The notes under the pieces: generated by a model | Databases searched by the model: none | What the model was told of the DNA's origin: nothing | Seen by the model: the letters and a program-made list of their open reading frames with translations, nothing else | In this document: positions 41,915 to 52,332 of the stretch, one piece after another | Position numbering within the stretch: position 1 is the stretch's first letter | Layout: each line of letters begins with the position of its first letter | Origin: Rhodococcus xishaensis | GTDB taxonomy: Bacteria > Actinomycetota > Actinomycetes > Mycobacteriales > Mycobacteriaceae | NCBI RefSeq assembly: GCF_004011825.1 | Contig: NZ_RKLO01000003.1 | Location: forward strand, 62,001-126,000 | DNA length: 64,000 nucleotides | Direction of reading: 5' to 3' | Translations under genes and position numbers: made by a program

Positions 41915-43768
41915 CTATCCGCGCCGCAGCCCACTTGCTCGCGAGACCTGTCGCCCCACACCTTCCCGCACGGCGTCTTCCGTTCCGACGATCCGCACGT
42001 GCGTGCGCGCCCGGGTGATCGCGGTGTACAGCAACTCGCGGGTGAGCAGTGACGACCCGGCGTCCGGCAGGATCACCGAAACCCGGTCGTACTGGCTGCC
42101 CTGGCTGCGGTGAATCGTCATTGCGTACACGGTCTGCACCGAGGCCAGGTGGCCCAGACGAAGCAGGTACGGTTCCTTGCCCCGAGCGAAGGCGGCGATC
42201 AGTTCGCCGTCACCACCGGAAACGACAACTCCGGTGTCGCCGTTGTAGATCCGGGTCTCGTGGTCGTTCGCCGTCACCAGCAGCGGCTGCCCGGCGTACC
42301 AGTGGTCGGGGTCGAGGCGGCTGCCGACGGCGTCGCCGATCCAGTCCATCGCGTTGCGTGCCCACCACGACGCTCCGAACGGGCCGTCCCGGTGCGCACA
42401 CAGCAGGCGGTGTTTCTCCGACGCTCGCAGCGCACCCGCCGCGTCACCGGCAAGAGCGGCCGCCGTTACCTCCGTCGAGGTCGACACCACGTCGGCGCGC
42501 ACCCCGGCCAGGTCCTCGATGTCGACGAAGGACACATCCGGCGCTTCGCTGCGGAGGATGTCGAGCACCCGGTCCGGATCGCAGTCGCGCACCGCCGTCG
42601 CCAACTGGGCGATCTGTCCACCGAAACGCCGACCGCGGCTGAGGCGAATCATGCCCTTTCGCAACCGGTCCCGCTCGGCAGCGCTCAACGCCGCCTCGGC
42701 GGGATCGTCCGTCGCCGACAGGTCCGCACCCACCACGTTCGCCAGCACCGGGTTCTCGGCACCGGCCGCCGGGCGGGCGACGAGATCAGCCAAAACCGCC
42801 CCGGCGTCCACCGACGCCAACTGGTCGGGGTCGCCGACGAGGATCAGTCGCGCCTCGGGCCGGACCGCCTCGAGCAGCCGGCACATCATCGTCAGCGACA
42901 CCATCGACGTCTCGTCCACCACGATCACGTCGTAGGGCAGGTGATTGGTCTCGTTGTAGCGGAACCGGCTGGTCCCCCGCTGCCAGCCGAGCATCCGGTG
43001 CAACGTCATGGCCGACAGCTGGGACTGCAGTCCTACAGCGCCGACCTGCTCGTTCACCGATTCCTCGAGCCGGGCGGCCGCCTTGCCGGTGGGTGCGGCC
43101 AAGCCGATCCGCAGTCCCGGATGATGACGCTCGAGCAACGCGAGCACCCGCGCGATGGTGTGAGTCTTGCCGGTGCCTGGGCCACCTGCGATCACCGACG
43201 TCCAGTGGGTGGCCGCAACGGCCGCCGCGATGCGCTGACGGTCCGGGGCTGCCGACGGCTGGGAGGGGTCCTGGTGGTCACGGAACAGCTCGTCCAGCCC
43301 GGCGCGCAGCAAATCCTCATCGACCGCGGGGTGCGCGTTCGCGCGTGCGTCGAGGATCCGCCGCACCGTCTGCTCCTGCCGGTAGTACCGGTCCAGATAC
43401 AGCTGGTTGTCCACCAGCCGCAGGGGCCGCAACGGCCCCCGGTCGCCGCCGACCACCAGCGGGCTCGACCGCAGCGCCTCGGCGACGGCGGCCTCGTCGG
43501 GCCACGGCAGCGTCGCCGGATCTACTGCAGGGCGGTCGGGCCTCTCGTCGACATGTACCTCACGAATCCGGTTCAGGTCCAGGCACACCGAGCCCAACCG
43601 CACGGCCCGCACCGCAAGCGCGGTCGCCAGGTGCACCGGCTCGCGGGTCTCCCCGCCGAGCGTCGCGAGCCGCAGCGCGACGTGCACGTCTGCGGCCTCG
43701 AGTACCCCGGCCTCGTTGAACTCACGCAGCACGCCCTTGCCACGCTGCGCAACGCGTGCCTCGATCAC
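41915..43768 (-). CDS. recD: exodeoxyribonuclease V subunit alpha
   Basis: A 617-residue SF1B helicase (5'-3' motor of RecBCD). Motifs: Walker A VIAGGPGTGKTHTIARVLAL, RIGLAAPTGKAAARLEESVN, Walker B VIVVDETSMVSL, LVGDPDQLASVDAGAVLADL, and near the C terminus VYAMTIHRSQGSQYDRV. The GTG at 43768 overlaps the recB stop (GTGA) and gives a protein beginning VIEARVAQRGKG; the frame is open 61 codons further inside recB but that part is not RecD. Last gene of the recC-recB-recD operon; the order matches actinobacteria. Confidence 0.92.
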   Translation of the reverse strand: MIEARVAQRGKGVLREFNEAGVLEAADVHVALRLATLGGETREPVHLATALAVRAVRLGSVCLDLNRIREVHVDERPDRPAVDPATLPWPDEAAVAEALRSSPLVVGGDRGPLRPLRLVDNQLYLDRYYRQEQTVRRILDARANAHPAVDEDLLRAGLDELFRDHQDPSQPSAAPDRQRIAAAVAATHWTSVIAGGPGTGKTHTIARVLALLERHHPGLRIGLAAPTGKAAARLEESVNEQVGAVGLQSQLSAMTLHRMLGWQRGTSRFRYNETNHLPYDVIVVDETSMVSLTMMCRLLEAVRPEARLILVGDPDQLASVDAGAVLADLVARPAAGAENPVLANVVGADLSATDDPAEAALSAAERDRLRKGMIRLSRGRRFGGQIAQLATAVRDCDPDRVLDILRSEAPDVSFVDIEDLAGVRADVVSTSTEVTAAALAGDAAGALRASEKHRLLCAHRDGPFGASWWARNAMDWIGDAVGSRLDPDHWYAGQPLLVTANDHETRIYNGDTGVVVSGGDGELIAAFARGKEPYLLRLGHLASVQTVYAMTIHRSQGSQYDRVSVILPDAGSSLLTRELLYTAITRARTHVRIVGTEDAVREGVGRQVSRASGLRRG

Positions 43769-46700
43769 TCGTCCCCCTCGAGCTCGCCGGACGCCGCCAG
43801 CAGATCCGACAGCTCCACCACCAACTGCGCAGGCGGATCCCAGTCGAACACGCCCGCACCGTCGGGTGTCTCGGGGCCGACCATGCCGCGCACGAACAGG
43901 TACTGCACCCCGCCGAGGTGCGTCGCCGGGTGGTACCCGGGCAGCCGCCATCGCAAGTAGCGATGCAGTGCAACGGCGTACAGCATCGCCTGCAGCGGGT
44001 AGTGCGAGCGCATCATCTCCTTCGCCATCGCGTCACGGGTGAAGTCGGCGGTGGACAGTTCGCCGGGCGCGAGCCGGTTGGTCTTGTAGTCGACGACCAC
44101 GAACTGGGGACCCTCCGGCCCGGAAACGCGCAGTACCGCGTCGATGCTGCCGGTGAGATAGCCCCGCAGCGGCGCCGGATCCAGGGCCTCGAGCTTGTCC
44201 GCGTACGGCGCTAGGACGTCATCGGGCGGCAGATGCCTGCGCAGCAACTCGACGATCCGGTGCAGGGTCACCTCGAGCGCGGCCGGATCTTCGCCCCCGG
44301 CGAGCGGGAACTCGAAATCCAATTCCGGCAACCGGTCTCGCGGCATCACGCCCGCGAGGGTGCCACCGCCGGCGAGCGGGGTGCGCAGCACCGGCAGCAA
44401 CGCCTCCGCCAGCGCCTGCGGATCCACCTGCGCCATCCGCGCCTCGACCGACTCGCGGCAGTGCCGCAGCAGCTCGGTCTCCAGGTCGTCGGCGGCCGTG
44501 TCGACGTGCTCGAGGATCTCGTGGACGAGGGTGCCGAACATCGCACCGTAGGGCATGTCGTTCATCGTCGAGGGAATCCCGCCGGCGGCCACCGGCGAGA
44601 CCAATGCGGGCTCCTCCGGTTCATCGTCCTTCCCCGGATCCTCCGCCTCGCTGACGGCGCCGGGATGCTCGTGCGCCGAAGCGGTGAGCGCCGTGTACGA
44701 CGTGCGCCGCCATCCGTCGTCGAGCGCACGGTCGAACACTGCCGCGGCCAGCTCTCCTGACCCGTGCTGCGGCGGCGTCCACGACAGCTGTGGAGCGGGC
44801 TCGGCGCCGACGGCCTCGGCCGTGACCGGGATCGGCGCTGCGGCGGCCCATTGCGACAGATGCCGCGCGACATCGGGATCCTCCGGCACGCCCGCCTTCT
44901 GCGGCACCTCGGCCTCGCCGGCGCTGCGGCCGAACATGATCCGGTGCAGCGGGCCCTCGCTGGTCCCGTAGGCGGGAGCCCACCACAACACCAGTTGGCA
45001 CTGGGCCCGGGTGAGGGCCACATACAGCAGCCGCAGGTCCTCGCCCGCGGCCTCGGCGTCGCGGCGACGGCGCCGGTCGCCGTAGCCGGGGCTGCCCTCG
45101 CCGCCGATGTCGAGGATCCTCCGGCCGCTCTCGTCGTGCAGCAGCAGCCGGTTCTTGTCGGAGTAGCGGCCCGTGCTCCATGCGAACGGCACATAGACGA
45201 TGGGGTACTCGAGGCCCTTGCTGGCGTGCACGGTGGCCAGCTGGACGGCAGCGGCGTCACTGTCCAGGCGGCGGCTGCGGTCGCCCCCACCGGACTTGGG
45301 GTCCTCGATGCGGTCGCTGAGCCAGCCGGTGAGCGCGGCCAGGCCGAGGGATTCGTCCACCGCGACGGCCCCGAGCAGCTGCGCGATGTGCCGCAGGTCG
45401 GTGAGGATCCGCTCACCAGAGGCGGCAGCGAGCAGGCGCTTCTCGAGTTCGGTTTGCGTGGCGAGTTGTTCGAACAGGGCCGCGAACCCGGACTGCGCGA
45501 ACAGCGCCGAAAGGTCCCTCAGCCGTCCGCCCACCGTCGCGACCAGATCGTCTCTGGCAGAGTCGATCCGCTCCGCCGTCCACCCGAACAGGGGGGTGAG
45601 AGCGGCGAGCCGTACCCGGTCGGGCCGGTGTGGCTGTTCGAGCGCCTGCAGCACCCGCAGCCAGTGGTGCGCGGCGGGAGTCTCGAACACGCTGCTCCCT
45701 CCGGCCAGCACCGACGGCACACCGGCACCGTCGAGGGACTGCTGGACCAGGGCGATCTGCGCGTTGGTACCGGCGAGGATCGCGATGTCCCCGGGTTCCA
45801 CGGGGCGACGAGCGCCGTCCAACTCGAGCAGTGCGCCACCGTCGAGCAACCTGACGATGTCGGCGGCGACGTCGTCGGCGACCCGTTCCCGCAGCCGACC
45901 GACGGCAGGGAAACCGGAGTTGTTCAGCCGTCCCGCTCCCGCACGGGGCAGATGCCGCACCCGCAGCGGCGGCGCGCCATGCAGCCGCGAACCCGAGTTG
46001 GCGGCATCGACGGCGTGCACGACGATGTCGCGGTGCCCGAGTGTGGCGCCCCCGTGCAGATAGTGCAGTGCCGCAACCAGATCTGCGTCACTGCGCCAGT
46101 TGCACGCTAGTTCCTGACGGTGGTCGGCGGCGTGGACCGCGTCGAGGTAGCTGAGCACCTCGGCGCCGCGGAACGCGTAGATGGCCTGTTTGGGGTCGCC
46201 GACCAGCACGAGCGTCGAGTGACCGTGGAATGCCGCGCGCAGGATGCCCCACTGCTGTGGATCGGTGTCCTGGAACTCATCGACGAGCACCACACGGTAG
46301 CGCTCGCGGACGCGGCGACAGGCGGCTTCGCCGTGCTCAGCATCGGTGAGCACGCCGTGCAGCAGGGCGGGTAGGTCGTCGAAGTCGCGGATGCCGGCCA
46401 ACCGTTTGCGGCGTTGGGTCTCCTCGCGAACGGCACTTGCGAACGCGACCGCATCACCGGCGCGACCCCCGTCGGCGTCCTCGGGTGCGAGCGCGGCTTG
46501 GGGATCGAAGATCGCGGCGCGGGCCGCGGCCCGGGCCTCAGTGGGGCGGAGGGCACGGGTGTCGGCCCGCCCGAAGTGCCGGACGTACAGGTCGGCGATC
46601 ACGTCCTCGACGAGATCTTCGGCCTCCTCCACAAGGACCGCATCGGGGTCGCGTTCCCCGGCGATGCCGAGTCCGTCGAGCATGCGCTGACAGAAGCTGT

Positions 46701-47097
46701 GGGTGGTGACGATGGTGCCGGCGTCGAAATCCGACAGCGCCTGCATGAGCCGCCGGCGCCGGCGCGCCACCTCTTCGGCGTCCGCGTTCGCCAGGTGCGC
46801 GACCAGCGGGTCGTCACTGGTGCGCGCCGCTGTCGGGTCCGCCAAACCCGCGGCAGCCGTTGTGAACCGCTCGCGGGTGCGCTCGCGTAGTTCCTTCGTC
46901 GCGGCCCGGCTGAACGTCACGAGCAGCAGCTGTGATAGGTCGATGTCCTCCTCCGCCACGAACCGGGCCGCGAGGCCGACGATCGCGTAGGTCTTGCCGG
47001 TACCGGCGCTGGCCTCGAGGACCGTGGTGCCCGTCGGGAGTGGAGCAAACAGGCCGAAGCCGTTCTCACTCAGCGTCGGAACGGTTTCTGTGGTCAC
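43765..47097 (-). CDS. recB: exodeoxyribonuclease V subunit beta
   Basis: A 1110-residue helicase-nuclease. Walker A is VLEASAGTGKTYAIVGLAAR at about 28-47; VLVDEFQDTDPQQWGILRA is Walker B near 275; VATVHASKGLEYPIVYVP and LLYVALTRAQCQLVLWW are motifs V and VI. The C-terminal nuclease domain has GSIDAVLRVSG and VVVDYKTNRLAPGE (about 1010-1035), the D-x(n)-DYK catalytic signature of RecB. GTG start overlaps the recC stop. It unwinds and degrades DNA ends until a regulatory site is met. Confidence 0.95.
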   Translation of the reverse strand: MTTETVPTLSENGFGLFAPLPTGTTVLEASAGTGKTYAIVGLAARFVAEEDIDLSQLLLVTFSRAATKELRERTRERFTTAAAGLADPTAARTSDDPLVAHLANADAEEVARRRRRLMQALSDFDAGTIVTTHSFCQRMLDGLGIAGERDPDAVLVEEAEDLVEDVIADLYVRHFGRADTRALRPTEARAAARAAIFDPQAALAPEDADGGRAGDAVAFASAVREETQRRKRLAGIRDFDDLPALLHGVLTDAEHGEAACRRVRERYRVVLVDEFQDTDPQQWGILRAAFHGHSTLVLVGDPKQAIYAFRGAEVLSYLDAVHAADHRQELACNWRSDADLVAALHYLHGGATLGHRDIVVHAVDAANSGSRLHGAPPLRVRHLPRAGAGRLNNSGFPAVGRLRERVADDVAADIVRLLDGGALLELDGARRPVEPGDIAILAGTNAQIALVQQSLDGAGVPSVLAGGSSVFETPAAHHWLRVLQALEQPHRPDRVRLAALTPLFGWTAERIDSARDDLVATVGGRLRDLSALFAQSGFAALFEQLATQTELEKRLLAAASGERILTDLRHIAQLLGAVAVDESLGLAALTGWLSDRIEDPKSGGGDRSRRLDSDAAAVQLATVHASKGLEYPIVYVPFAWSTGRYSDKNRLLLHDESGRRILDIGGEGSPGYGDRRRRRDAEAAGEDLRLLYVALTRAQCQLVLWWAPAYGTSEGPLHRIMFGRSAGEAEVPQKAGVPEDPDVARHLSQWAAAAPIPVTAEAVGAEPAPQLSWTPPQHGSGELAAAVFDRALDDGWRRTSYTALTASAHEHPGAVSEAEDPGKDDEPEEPALVSPVAAGGIPSTMNDMPYGAMFGTLVHEILEHVDTAADDLETELLRHCRESVEARMAQVDPQALAEALLPVLRTPLAGGGTLAGVMPRDRLPELDFEFPLAGGEDPAALEVTLHRIVELLRRHLPPDDVLAPYADKLEALDPAPLRGYLTGSIDAVLRVSGPEGPQFVVVDYKTNRLAPGELSTADFTRDAMAKEMMRSHYPLQAMLYAVALHRYLRWRLPGYHPATHLGGVQYLFVRGMVGPETPDGAGVFDWDPPAQLVVELSDLLAASGELEGDE

Positions 47098-50000
47098 GGT
47101 TCTCCCAAGGTCTCAGCAGCGAGGAGGGGACCCCACAGAATGTCGGCCTCGAAGCCGAACGCGCTCGGCTCGTGAGCTCCGGGCTGGGCCTGCTCGGCGG
47201 TGAGCACCGACAGGCTCGCGCCGGCACCGTGCACGTACTCGATGTGCCGGTCCTTGCCATCTCCGAAGTCGCCGTCCCACTCCTTCTCGGCGGCGACCAG
47301 CGCGAGTTCGACGGAGCGACCGCGGAACCGCATGTCCGCGTAGGCGGCCGAGGCCGTCGGCGCAACCGGAAGCGGACGCTGTAAGCCGCGCTCACGGAGG
47401 TCGACGAGCCGCCGCAGGATCTCGGCCGGATCCTCGGGTGCGGCGAGCGTCGACCGCGCGACAGGCGACCGGCCCCGGCCTCGGCCAGTGGTGACAGCGG
47501 TGGGGCCGTCGAATCGTCCGGTGGCGGCGATGGCGAGCAGACGCACCCAGGCCGCGATCCGATGCTTGGCGGCGAGCCGCGAGAAGGTAGTGCGTGCGAC
47601 TACAGCGTGTCCCGGGGAGCCGTCGTGCACCCCGTCGACCGTGCCGGCCAGGCGACGACCACCACCGAGGTCGACGTCGATGTCGACTGTCTCGGGGCGT
47701 CCTGCATGCACCGGTGCGGCGGCACGCGCCAGCGAGTCGACGGCCCACTCGATCTCGGCGAGCGCTGTCTCACCAAGTTTCGCGGGCGGTAGGGTGCCCC
47801 GGCGCCACTCTGCCGCGCGGAACGCGGCCTGATCGGTGCCCAAGAGCCGGGCTGTGAGCATGCGGTCACCGATCCCCCACCGCGCGAGAGGATCGAGTTC
47901 GAGGTCGAGCGCGTCGGCGGCTTCCTCGTCCAGCTCCGACACCCGGAACCCGAGGCGTTGCCGCAGGAACCCCTGGATGGGATGTTCGAGGAAGGAGATG
48001 AGCTCGGCGAGGTCGACGACGCCATCGCCAAGTTCGACAGCGGGCAACGGTTCCGGCAAGAACGGCGACTCACCGGCCGTCGGCCGCTGGGCCGACTGTG
48101 CACCCGCCAATGCCGCTCTGTCGAAGCTGAGTGGACCGTCCGGATCGAAGTTGCGGGAATCAAAGGGCTGCAACGGATGTCGGGTTACGACTCCACGCGG
48201 TCCTGCCATCGCCTCGAGAACGTCACGCACCTCGCTGAGGGGTACCGCAGGTGGCCGCACAGTGCCGTTGGTCGGGTCGGCGCCGGTGTAGAACAGCAGC
48301 AGCCGTTCGGTGGCGGACATGATGGCGTCGAGCAGCAGCTGCCGGTCCTCGCTGCGCGGATCACGTTCCCCGAGAGACGGATCGCGGGCGAGAACGTCAT
48401 CGCCGTCGATGTTGGTGCCACGGGGGAAGACGTCGTCATCGAGCCCGAGAAGCGCGACCACACGGTGCGGGACCGAGCGCATCGGAACCATCGTGCACAC
48501 GGTGAGTTCGCCGGTGCGGAAGTTGGCGCGAGTGGGTCGGCCGGCGAGCCGGGACCGGAGCATCGCGCGCACGTCGGCGAGACGCAACTGAGCGTCTCCG
48601 CCGTGCTCGACGGCGGCGGCCAGCTCGCGGCGCGCCTGCGCTAGTTGCCACGCGTCGGCGTCGGCCACGTCCACTAGCAGGTCCAACGCGCGGGACAACG
48701 CGGCCGACCATTCCTCGGCAGTCTGCCGTCCGGTGAGTCCGCGCAGGGAGACGTCGAGACGGTCGACGTACTCGGCGAGACGTCCGGTGAGTTCGATGTC
48801 GTTGCTCTCTACGTCGTCGAGTGGCAGTGCGAGGGAGAGCCATTCGCCGTTCGCATCATCGGCGGCAGCGCCGAGCAGGATCCGGTCGAGTGCCGCCTTG
48901 AGGGTGTTTTGCTCGAAGCCGTCGAGTCCGAAGGCGCGCCGCTCGCGAGGTCCGATGCCCCAGCGCGCTCCCGCCGCCGTGGTCCACTCCCGCACGCGTT
49001 CAAGGGCATCGTCGTCGAACCCGAAGCAGCGGCGCACCGGGCCGGTCGCCGCCAGATCGAGCACCTCGCTGATCGTGACGCGCGAGTCGGCGAGATCCAG
49101 CAGTGTGGCCACGACGCCGAGAACCGGATTGGTCTGGTGCAGAGCGCGATCCGCCAATCGCACCCGTAGCTGGTGTCCGGGGTGGCTGCCTTCCCCCTGC
49201 AGGCCCTGCCCGAACGCGGCCCGCACCAGCGGCGCGTACGTCTCGACGTCGGGGCACATTATGACCACGTCGCGCGGCTCGAGGGTCGGGTCGTCCTGGA
49301 ACAGGTGCAGCAGCAGCTCGCGCAGGGTCTCGACCTGACGGGCCGGGCCGTGACAGGCGTGGATCTCGACAGTGCCGTCCGCCCGGCAGGCGGCCGGCGC
49401 GCGGTCGGCCGCAATATCGGACTGAAGACGACCCAGCAGTGACGTCGGCCGCGACTTGCATGGATGGTGCACGTCTACCATCTCGACAGCCCGCAGTCGT
49501 GATTGCAGTTCGCGAACGTCTCGGGCGAGGCTGGCAAGCAACGGATGGGCGACATCGAGTGCGCGAAGATCCTCGGCTCGCCGCCGAGGCGGGGCTGTGT
49601 CGGCCATGGCACCCCACATCTCGATACTCGGATGCGGAATCCACAGGTGCACATCACGATTGACGCCGATCGCAGACAGCACCTGAATCTGGTCGGTCCC
49701 CAGCCGGGTGGGGCCGAACAGAGACAGCCGCTCCGGCAGGTCGAGGAGGCCGGGCTCGTCGCGGAGACCCGCACAGGCGCCCTCGAGCCGTTCGGCGGGG
49801 CTCGGACTGCCGATCCGTTCCCGCAGGCGGCGCCACAGCTCGGCCTGCCACCGCAGATCCGAGTCGAGTGGTTCGGCGCCGTCGGTGTCGCGCCCGTCGA
49901 CCCAGTCGACGAGCATGGCCGGCCGCTGCGAGGCGTAGGACCGGAAGAGTTCGGCCAGGTGCGCGGCGGTGCCATACCGACGACCCGCGCGGTGGTCGTC

Positions 50001-50381
50001 GGCGCCGCGCCCGAGGTGGCGGGCCAGCACGCCGCACCACGGCTCTTCCACACAGTCATCGACGACTCGCAGCAGCGTCCACAGCACCCGCGACGGATGC
50101 CAGGGGTCCTCGTCGACGTCGTATCCAGTGGCGGACGCAAGCGCCTGGTCGACTAGTCGCGTCGGCGAGGGGAAGTCGATGTTGGCCGCAACGCCGTCAC
50201 CATGGCCGCCATCCCCCGCACCCAGCACGTGCGACAGACGCTGCGTCAGCCATCGCTCGACCCCCTTGGCGGGAACGGCGACCACCTCGCGTTGCAACGG
50301 GTCTGAGAGCGGTTTGACCAGCACATCAGCGAGCGCGGACGCCAGCGTGCCGGCACTCTCGGCTCGGTGCAGAGTCAGCAA
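47094..50381 (-). CDS. recC: exodeoxyribonuclease V subunit gamma
   Basis: A 1095-residue RecC. Features include REVVAVPAKGVERWLTQRLS near the N terminus, FPSPTRLVDQALASA, EIHACHGPARQVETLRELLL and PRDVVIMCPDVETYAPLVRA (inactive helicase-like motifs), and GELTVCTMVPMRSVPHRVVA in the second half. I prefer a TTG start at 50381 because GGAGGGG lies upstream and the protein then begins MLTLHRAESAGTLA, the usual N terminus; ATG 50417 and GTG 50429 are open alternatives with weaker sites. Operon head of recC-recB-recD. RecC would carry the regulatory-sequence recognition channel. Confidence 0.9.
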   Translation of the reverse strand: MLTLHRAESAGTLASALADVLVKPLSDPLQREVVAVPAKGVERWLTQRLSHVLGAGDGGHGDGVAANIDFPSPTRLVDQALASATGYDVDEDPWHPSRVLWTLLRVVDDCVEEPWCGVLARHLGRGADDHRAGRRYGTAAHLAELFRSYASQRPAMLVDWVDGRDTDGAEPLDSDLRWQAELWRRLRERIGSPSPAERLEGACAGLRDEPGLLDLPERLSLFGPTRLGTDQIQVLSAIGVNRDVHLWIPHPSIEMWGAMADTAPPRRRAEDLRALDVAHPLLASLARDVRELQSRLRAVEMVDVHHPCKSRPTSLLGRLQSDIAADRAPAACRADGTVEIHACHGPARQVETLRELLLHLFQDDPTLEPRDVVIMCPDVETYAPLVRAAFGQGLQGEGSHPGHQLRVRLADRALHQTNPVLGVVATLLDLADSRVTISEVLDLAATGPVRRCFGFDDDALERVREWTTAAGARWGIGPRERRAFGLDGFEQNTLKAALDRILLGAAADDANGEWLSLALPLDDVESNDIELTGRLAEYVDRLDVSLRGLTGRQTAEEWSAALSRALDLLVDVADADAWQLAQARRELAAAVEHGGDAQLRLADVRAMLRSRLAGRPTRANFRTGELTVCTMVPMRSVPHRVVALLGLDDDVFPRGTNIDGDDVLARDPSLGERDPRSEDRQLLLDAIMSATERLLLFYTGADPTNGTVRPPAVPLSEVRDVLEAMAGPRGVVTRHPLQPFDSRNFDPDGPLSFDRAALAGAQSAQRPTAGESPFLPEPLPAVELGDGVVDLAELISFLEHPIQGFLRQRLGFRVSELDEEAADALDLELDPLARWGIGDRMLTARLLGTDQAAFRAAEWRRGTLPPAKLGETALAEIEWAVDSLARAAAPVHAGRPETVDIDVDLGGGRRLAGTVDGVHDGSPGHAVVARTTFSRLAAKHRIAAWVRLLAIAATGRFDGPTAVTTGRGRGRSPVARSTLAAPEDPAEILRRLVDLRERGLQRPLPVAPTASAAYADMRFRGRSVELALVAAEKEWDGDFGDGKDRHIEYVHGAGASLSVLTAEQAQPGAHEPSAFGFEADILWGPLLAAETLGEP

Positions 50382-50829
50382 GTCCGTGCCCCTCCATGGT
50401 TCTCGTCCGCGTGCCATCCGGAGTATCACATCTCTCGGACATCGGAGGCTATCCGATGAGGCGAAGCAGCATTACTCGACGTCGATCCAGATCGGGGGAC
50501 GTCGCGCGCTGCATCAGTGAAGCCCTGAAACCAGCACAGCTGCGCTGTAAGTATAGAAACGAGCTACGGCGTGCTGCTTGTTTCTCGTGTCTTCCACCGC
50601 ACTCGATGCGACCAGAATCTGACGAAGGAAGGGGTGCGCGTCGGAATCGAGGAAGCCGTTGGCACGTCGCACGCTATCTACCAGGGGAGAATCTACTCCC
50701 AGGCCGAGCGAGGCCCCATCGAAGCGAGCTGACCCTTCCCTCGGGTTGTTCATAGTGTGATTGGCCGATCTGGTGGACAAGACGTCAGCCGCCCCGAAAC
50801 AACACCCCACACCGACGAACGGAAACACC
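50382..50829. other. intergenic region, no supported gene
   Basis: About 450 bp between recC (leftward) and the GNAT gene (rightward). A leftward frame of 79 codons starts at an ATG at 50752 and ends at 50514, but its codon use is atypical for this genome and it has no ribosome binding site. It may be a decayed or foreign fragment. The recC promoter and the GNAT promoter should lie here. Confidence 0.5.
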
Positions 50830-51336
50830 ATGACCGCCTGGAACACACGCCCCGAGACCAGCGACGACATCGCTGCCATCCACGACGTCAACCTCGCCGC
50901 CTTCGGCACCGCGGACGAGGCCAACCTCGTCGACGCCCTGCGCGCCGACTCTTCGTGGATCGAGGGCCTGTCCCTCGTCACCACCGACCAGAACGGCGCC
51001 ATCGTCGCCCACGCGCTGCTTACCCGCTGTCACATCGGCGATACCCCGGCTCTGTGCCTGGCACCGTGCGCCGTCCTGCCGGACCACCAGCGCAGCGGCG
51101 CAGGCTCGGCCGCCATCCGCGCCGCCTTGACGGCCGCCAGGGACATGGGCGAGTACTACGTCACCGTAATCGGACACCCCGCCTACTACTCCAGGTTCGG
51201 GTTCACCCGCGCCTCCACCCACGGCATCGGACTGAGTATCGACGTCCCCGACGAAGCACTCATGGCCATAACCCTAGACAGCAACGCCCCCCTCCCGACC
51301 GGCACCATCCGCTACGCCGCCCCATTCGGCATCTGA
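50830..51336 (+). CDS. GNAT family N-acetyltransferase (YhbS-like)
   Basis: A 168-residue GNAT. The acetyl-CoA-binding region is LCLAPCAVLPDHQRSGAGSA (Q-x2-G-x-G/A pattern) near residue 82, and YVTVIGHPAYYSRFGFTRAS near 120 is typical of the YhbS type. The ATG at 50830 starts MTAWNTRPETSDD; upstream residues in the same frame are not family-like. Substrate unknown. Confidence 0.85.
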   Translation: MTAWNTRPETSDDIAAIHDVNLAAFGTADEANLVDALRADSSWIEGLSLVTTDQNGAIVAHALLTRCHIGDTPALCLAPCAVLPDHQRSGAGSAAIRAALTAARDMGEYYVTVIGHPAYYSRFGFTRASTHGIGLSIDVPDEALMAITLDSNAPLPTGTIRYAAPFGI

Positions 51337-51558
51337 CCCGCCTGAGAGGGCTGCCGGTTCCCACGGCGCTACGGGCCCCTCTGGAAACTCGCGGTCACCG
51401 CCCCCTACAGCATGGTCGTCACCACGACAGTCGTGCTCCCGTTCGAACGAATCTCACGTCTGTGTCCCCGACCCACGTCTCAACCGCCGCGTGACTGGGC
51501 CGTATGGAAGGGTGTAAACGTTTGAACGCGTTGCCCTGTGACGCTGTGGAGTACCGGG

Positions 51559-52074
51559 CTAGCGACTCGCCTCGCCCCGCTGGCGCCGCACATCCTCCGC
51601 GGTGAAGTTGGCGGTGAGCCGCAGTTCCGACAGCGGGACCTCCCGGTCCGGGCTGCGCACCTCCACACGCACGGGTTCACCCGATGCGGCGTCGGACATC
51701 CCGATCGGCGCGCCTCGCTTGCCTTGCAGATACTTGTCGCCCCACTGCATGAGGGCCAGCACCGCGGGATGTAGGTCGCGTCCCTTGTCGGTGAGCACGT
51801 ACTCGTACCGCGTCCGCTGACCCGGCTCCTTGTACGGCCGTCGCTCGAACAGTCCCTCAGCGGTCAACTCCCGCAGCCTGGAGGCCGCGACTGCCTCGGT
51901 AATGCCGACTCGACGCGCGAAGTCGTCGAATCGGGTGGTCCCGCAGTACGCCTCCCGGAGAATCAGCACCGCGGATCGTGTTCCGATGATGTCCATCGCC
52001 TTGGCGATCGAGCAGTGGGTGGGACGCCAGGCGTCCCGGTCCGCGAGGATGCCCTCCAGTCGTGCCGTGTTCAT
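51559..52074 (-). CDS. HxlR family transcriptional regulator
   Basis: A 171-residue protein with the HxlR-type winged helix: CSIAKAMDIIGTRSAVLILR, then FDDFARRVGITEAVAASRLR (recognition helix), and ERRPYKEPGQRTRYEYVLTD (wing). The characteristic CSI Cys is present near residue 21, which suggests redox or electrophile sensing. A C-terminal 50-residue extension follows the domain. It is divergent from the thioesterase/thiolase operon and likely controls it. No ribosome binding site is evident before the ATG, so it could be leaderless. Confidence 0.88.
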   Translation of the reverse strand: MNTARLEGILADRDAWRPTHCSIAKAMDIIGTRSAVLILREAYCGTTRFDDFARRVGITEAVAASRLRELTAEGLFERRPYKEPGQRTRYEYVLTDKGRDLHPAVLALMQWGDKYLQGKRGAPIGMSDAASGEPVRVEVRSPDREVPLSELRLTANFTAEDVRRQRGEASR

Positions 52075-52332
52075 GAGGTCAGAGTACTTGACTTGAGCAA
52101 TCCATAGCCAGGGTTGGCCAAACCCCGCAGACGCACGAGAGCCCGCTGAAGTCGAGTAGTTCGCCCTCGAATCCCTTGCTCCCCAAAGGGTTCATCGCCT
52201 CGCCCCCGACTATCTGAGCGAGCGGTAGACGGGCACTTCCCAGAGCAAGCCGGCCTGCGGCGCCCCGCAGCACGGCCGATTCCTGACCGAAAGAAGTGGC
52301 GCGGCTCACACAGCATGCTGACTTGTCATAAC

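Noticed and set aside
42110-46110. Rightward frames of 616 and 448 codons opposite recD and recB.
   Set aside because: Shadows of recD and recB, which carry full helicase motifs on the other strand.
41915-50381. Possibility that recBCD here is part of a defence island.
   Set aside because: Order, coupling and full motifs match the housekeeping operon; nothing defence-related is adjacent.
50514-50752. A 79-codon leftward frame upstream of recC.
   Set aside because: No ribosome binding site and codon use unlike the genome; no recognisable family.
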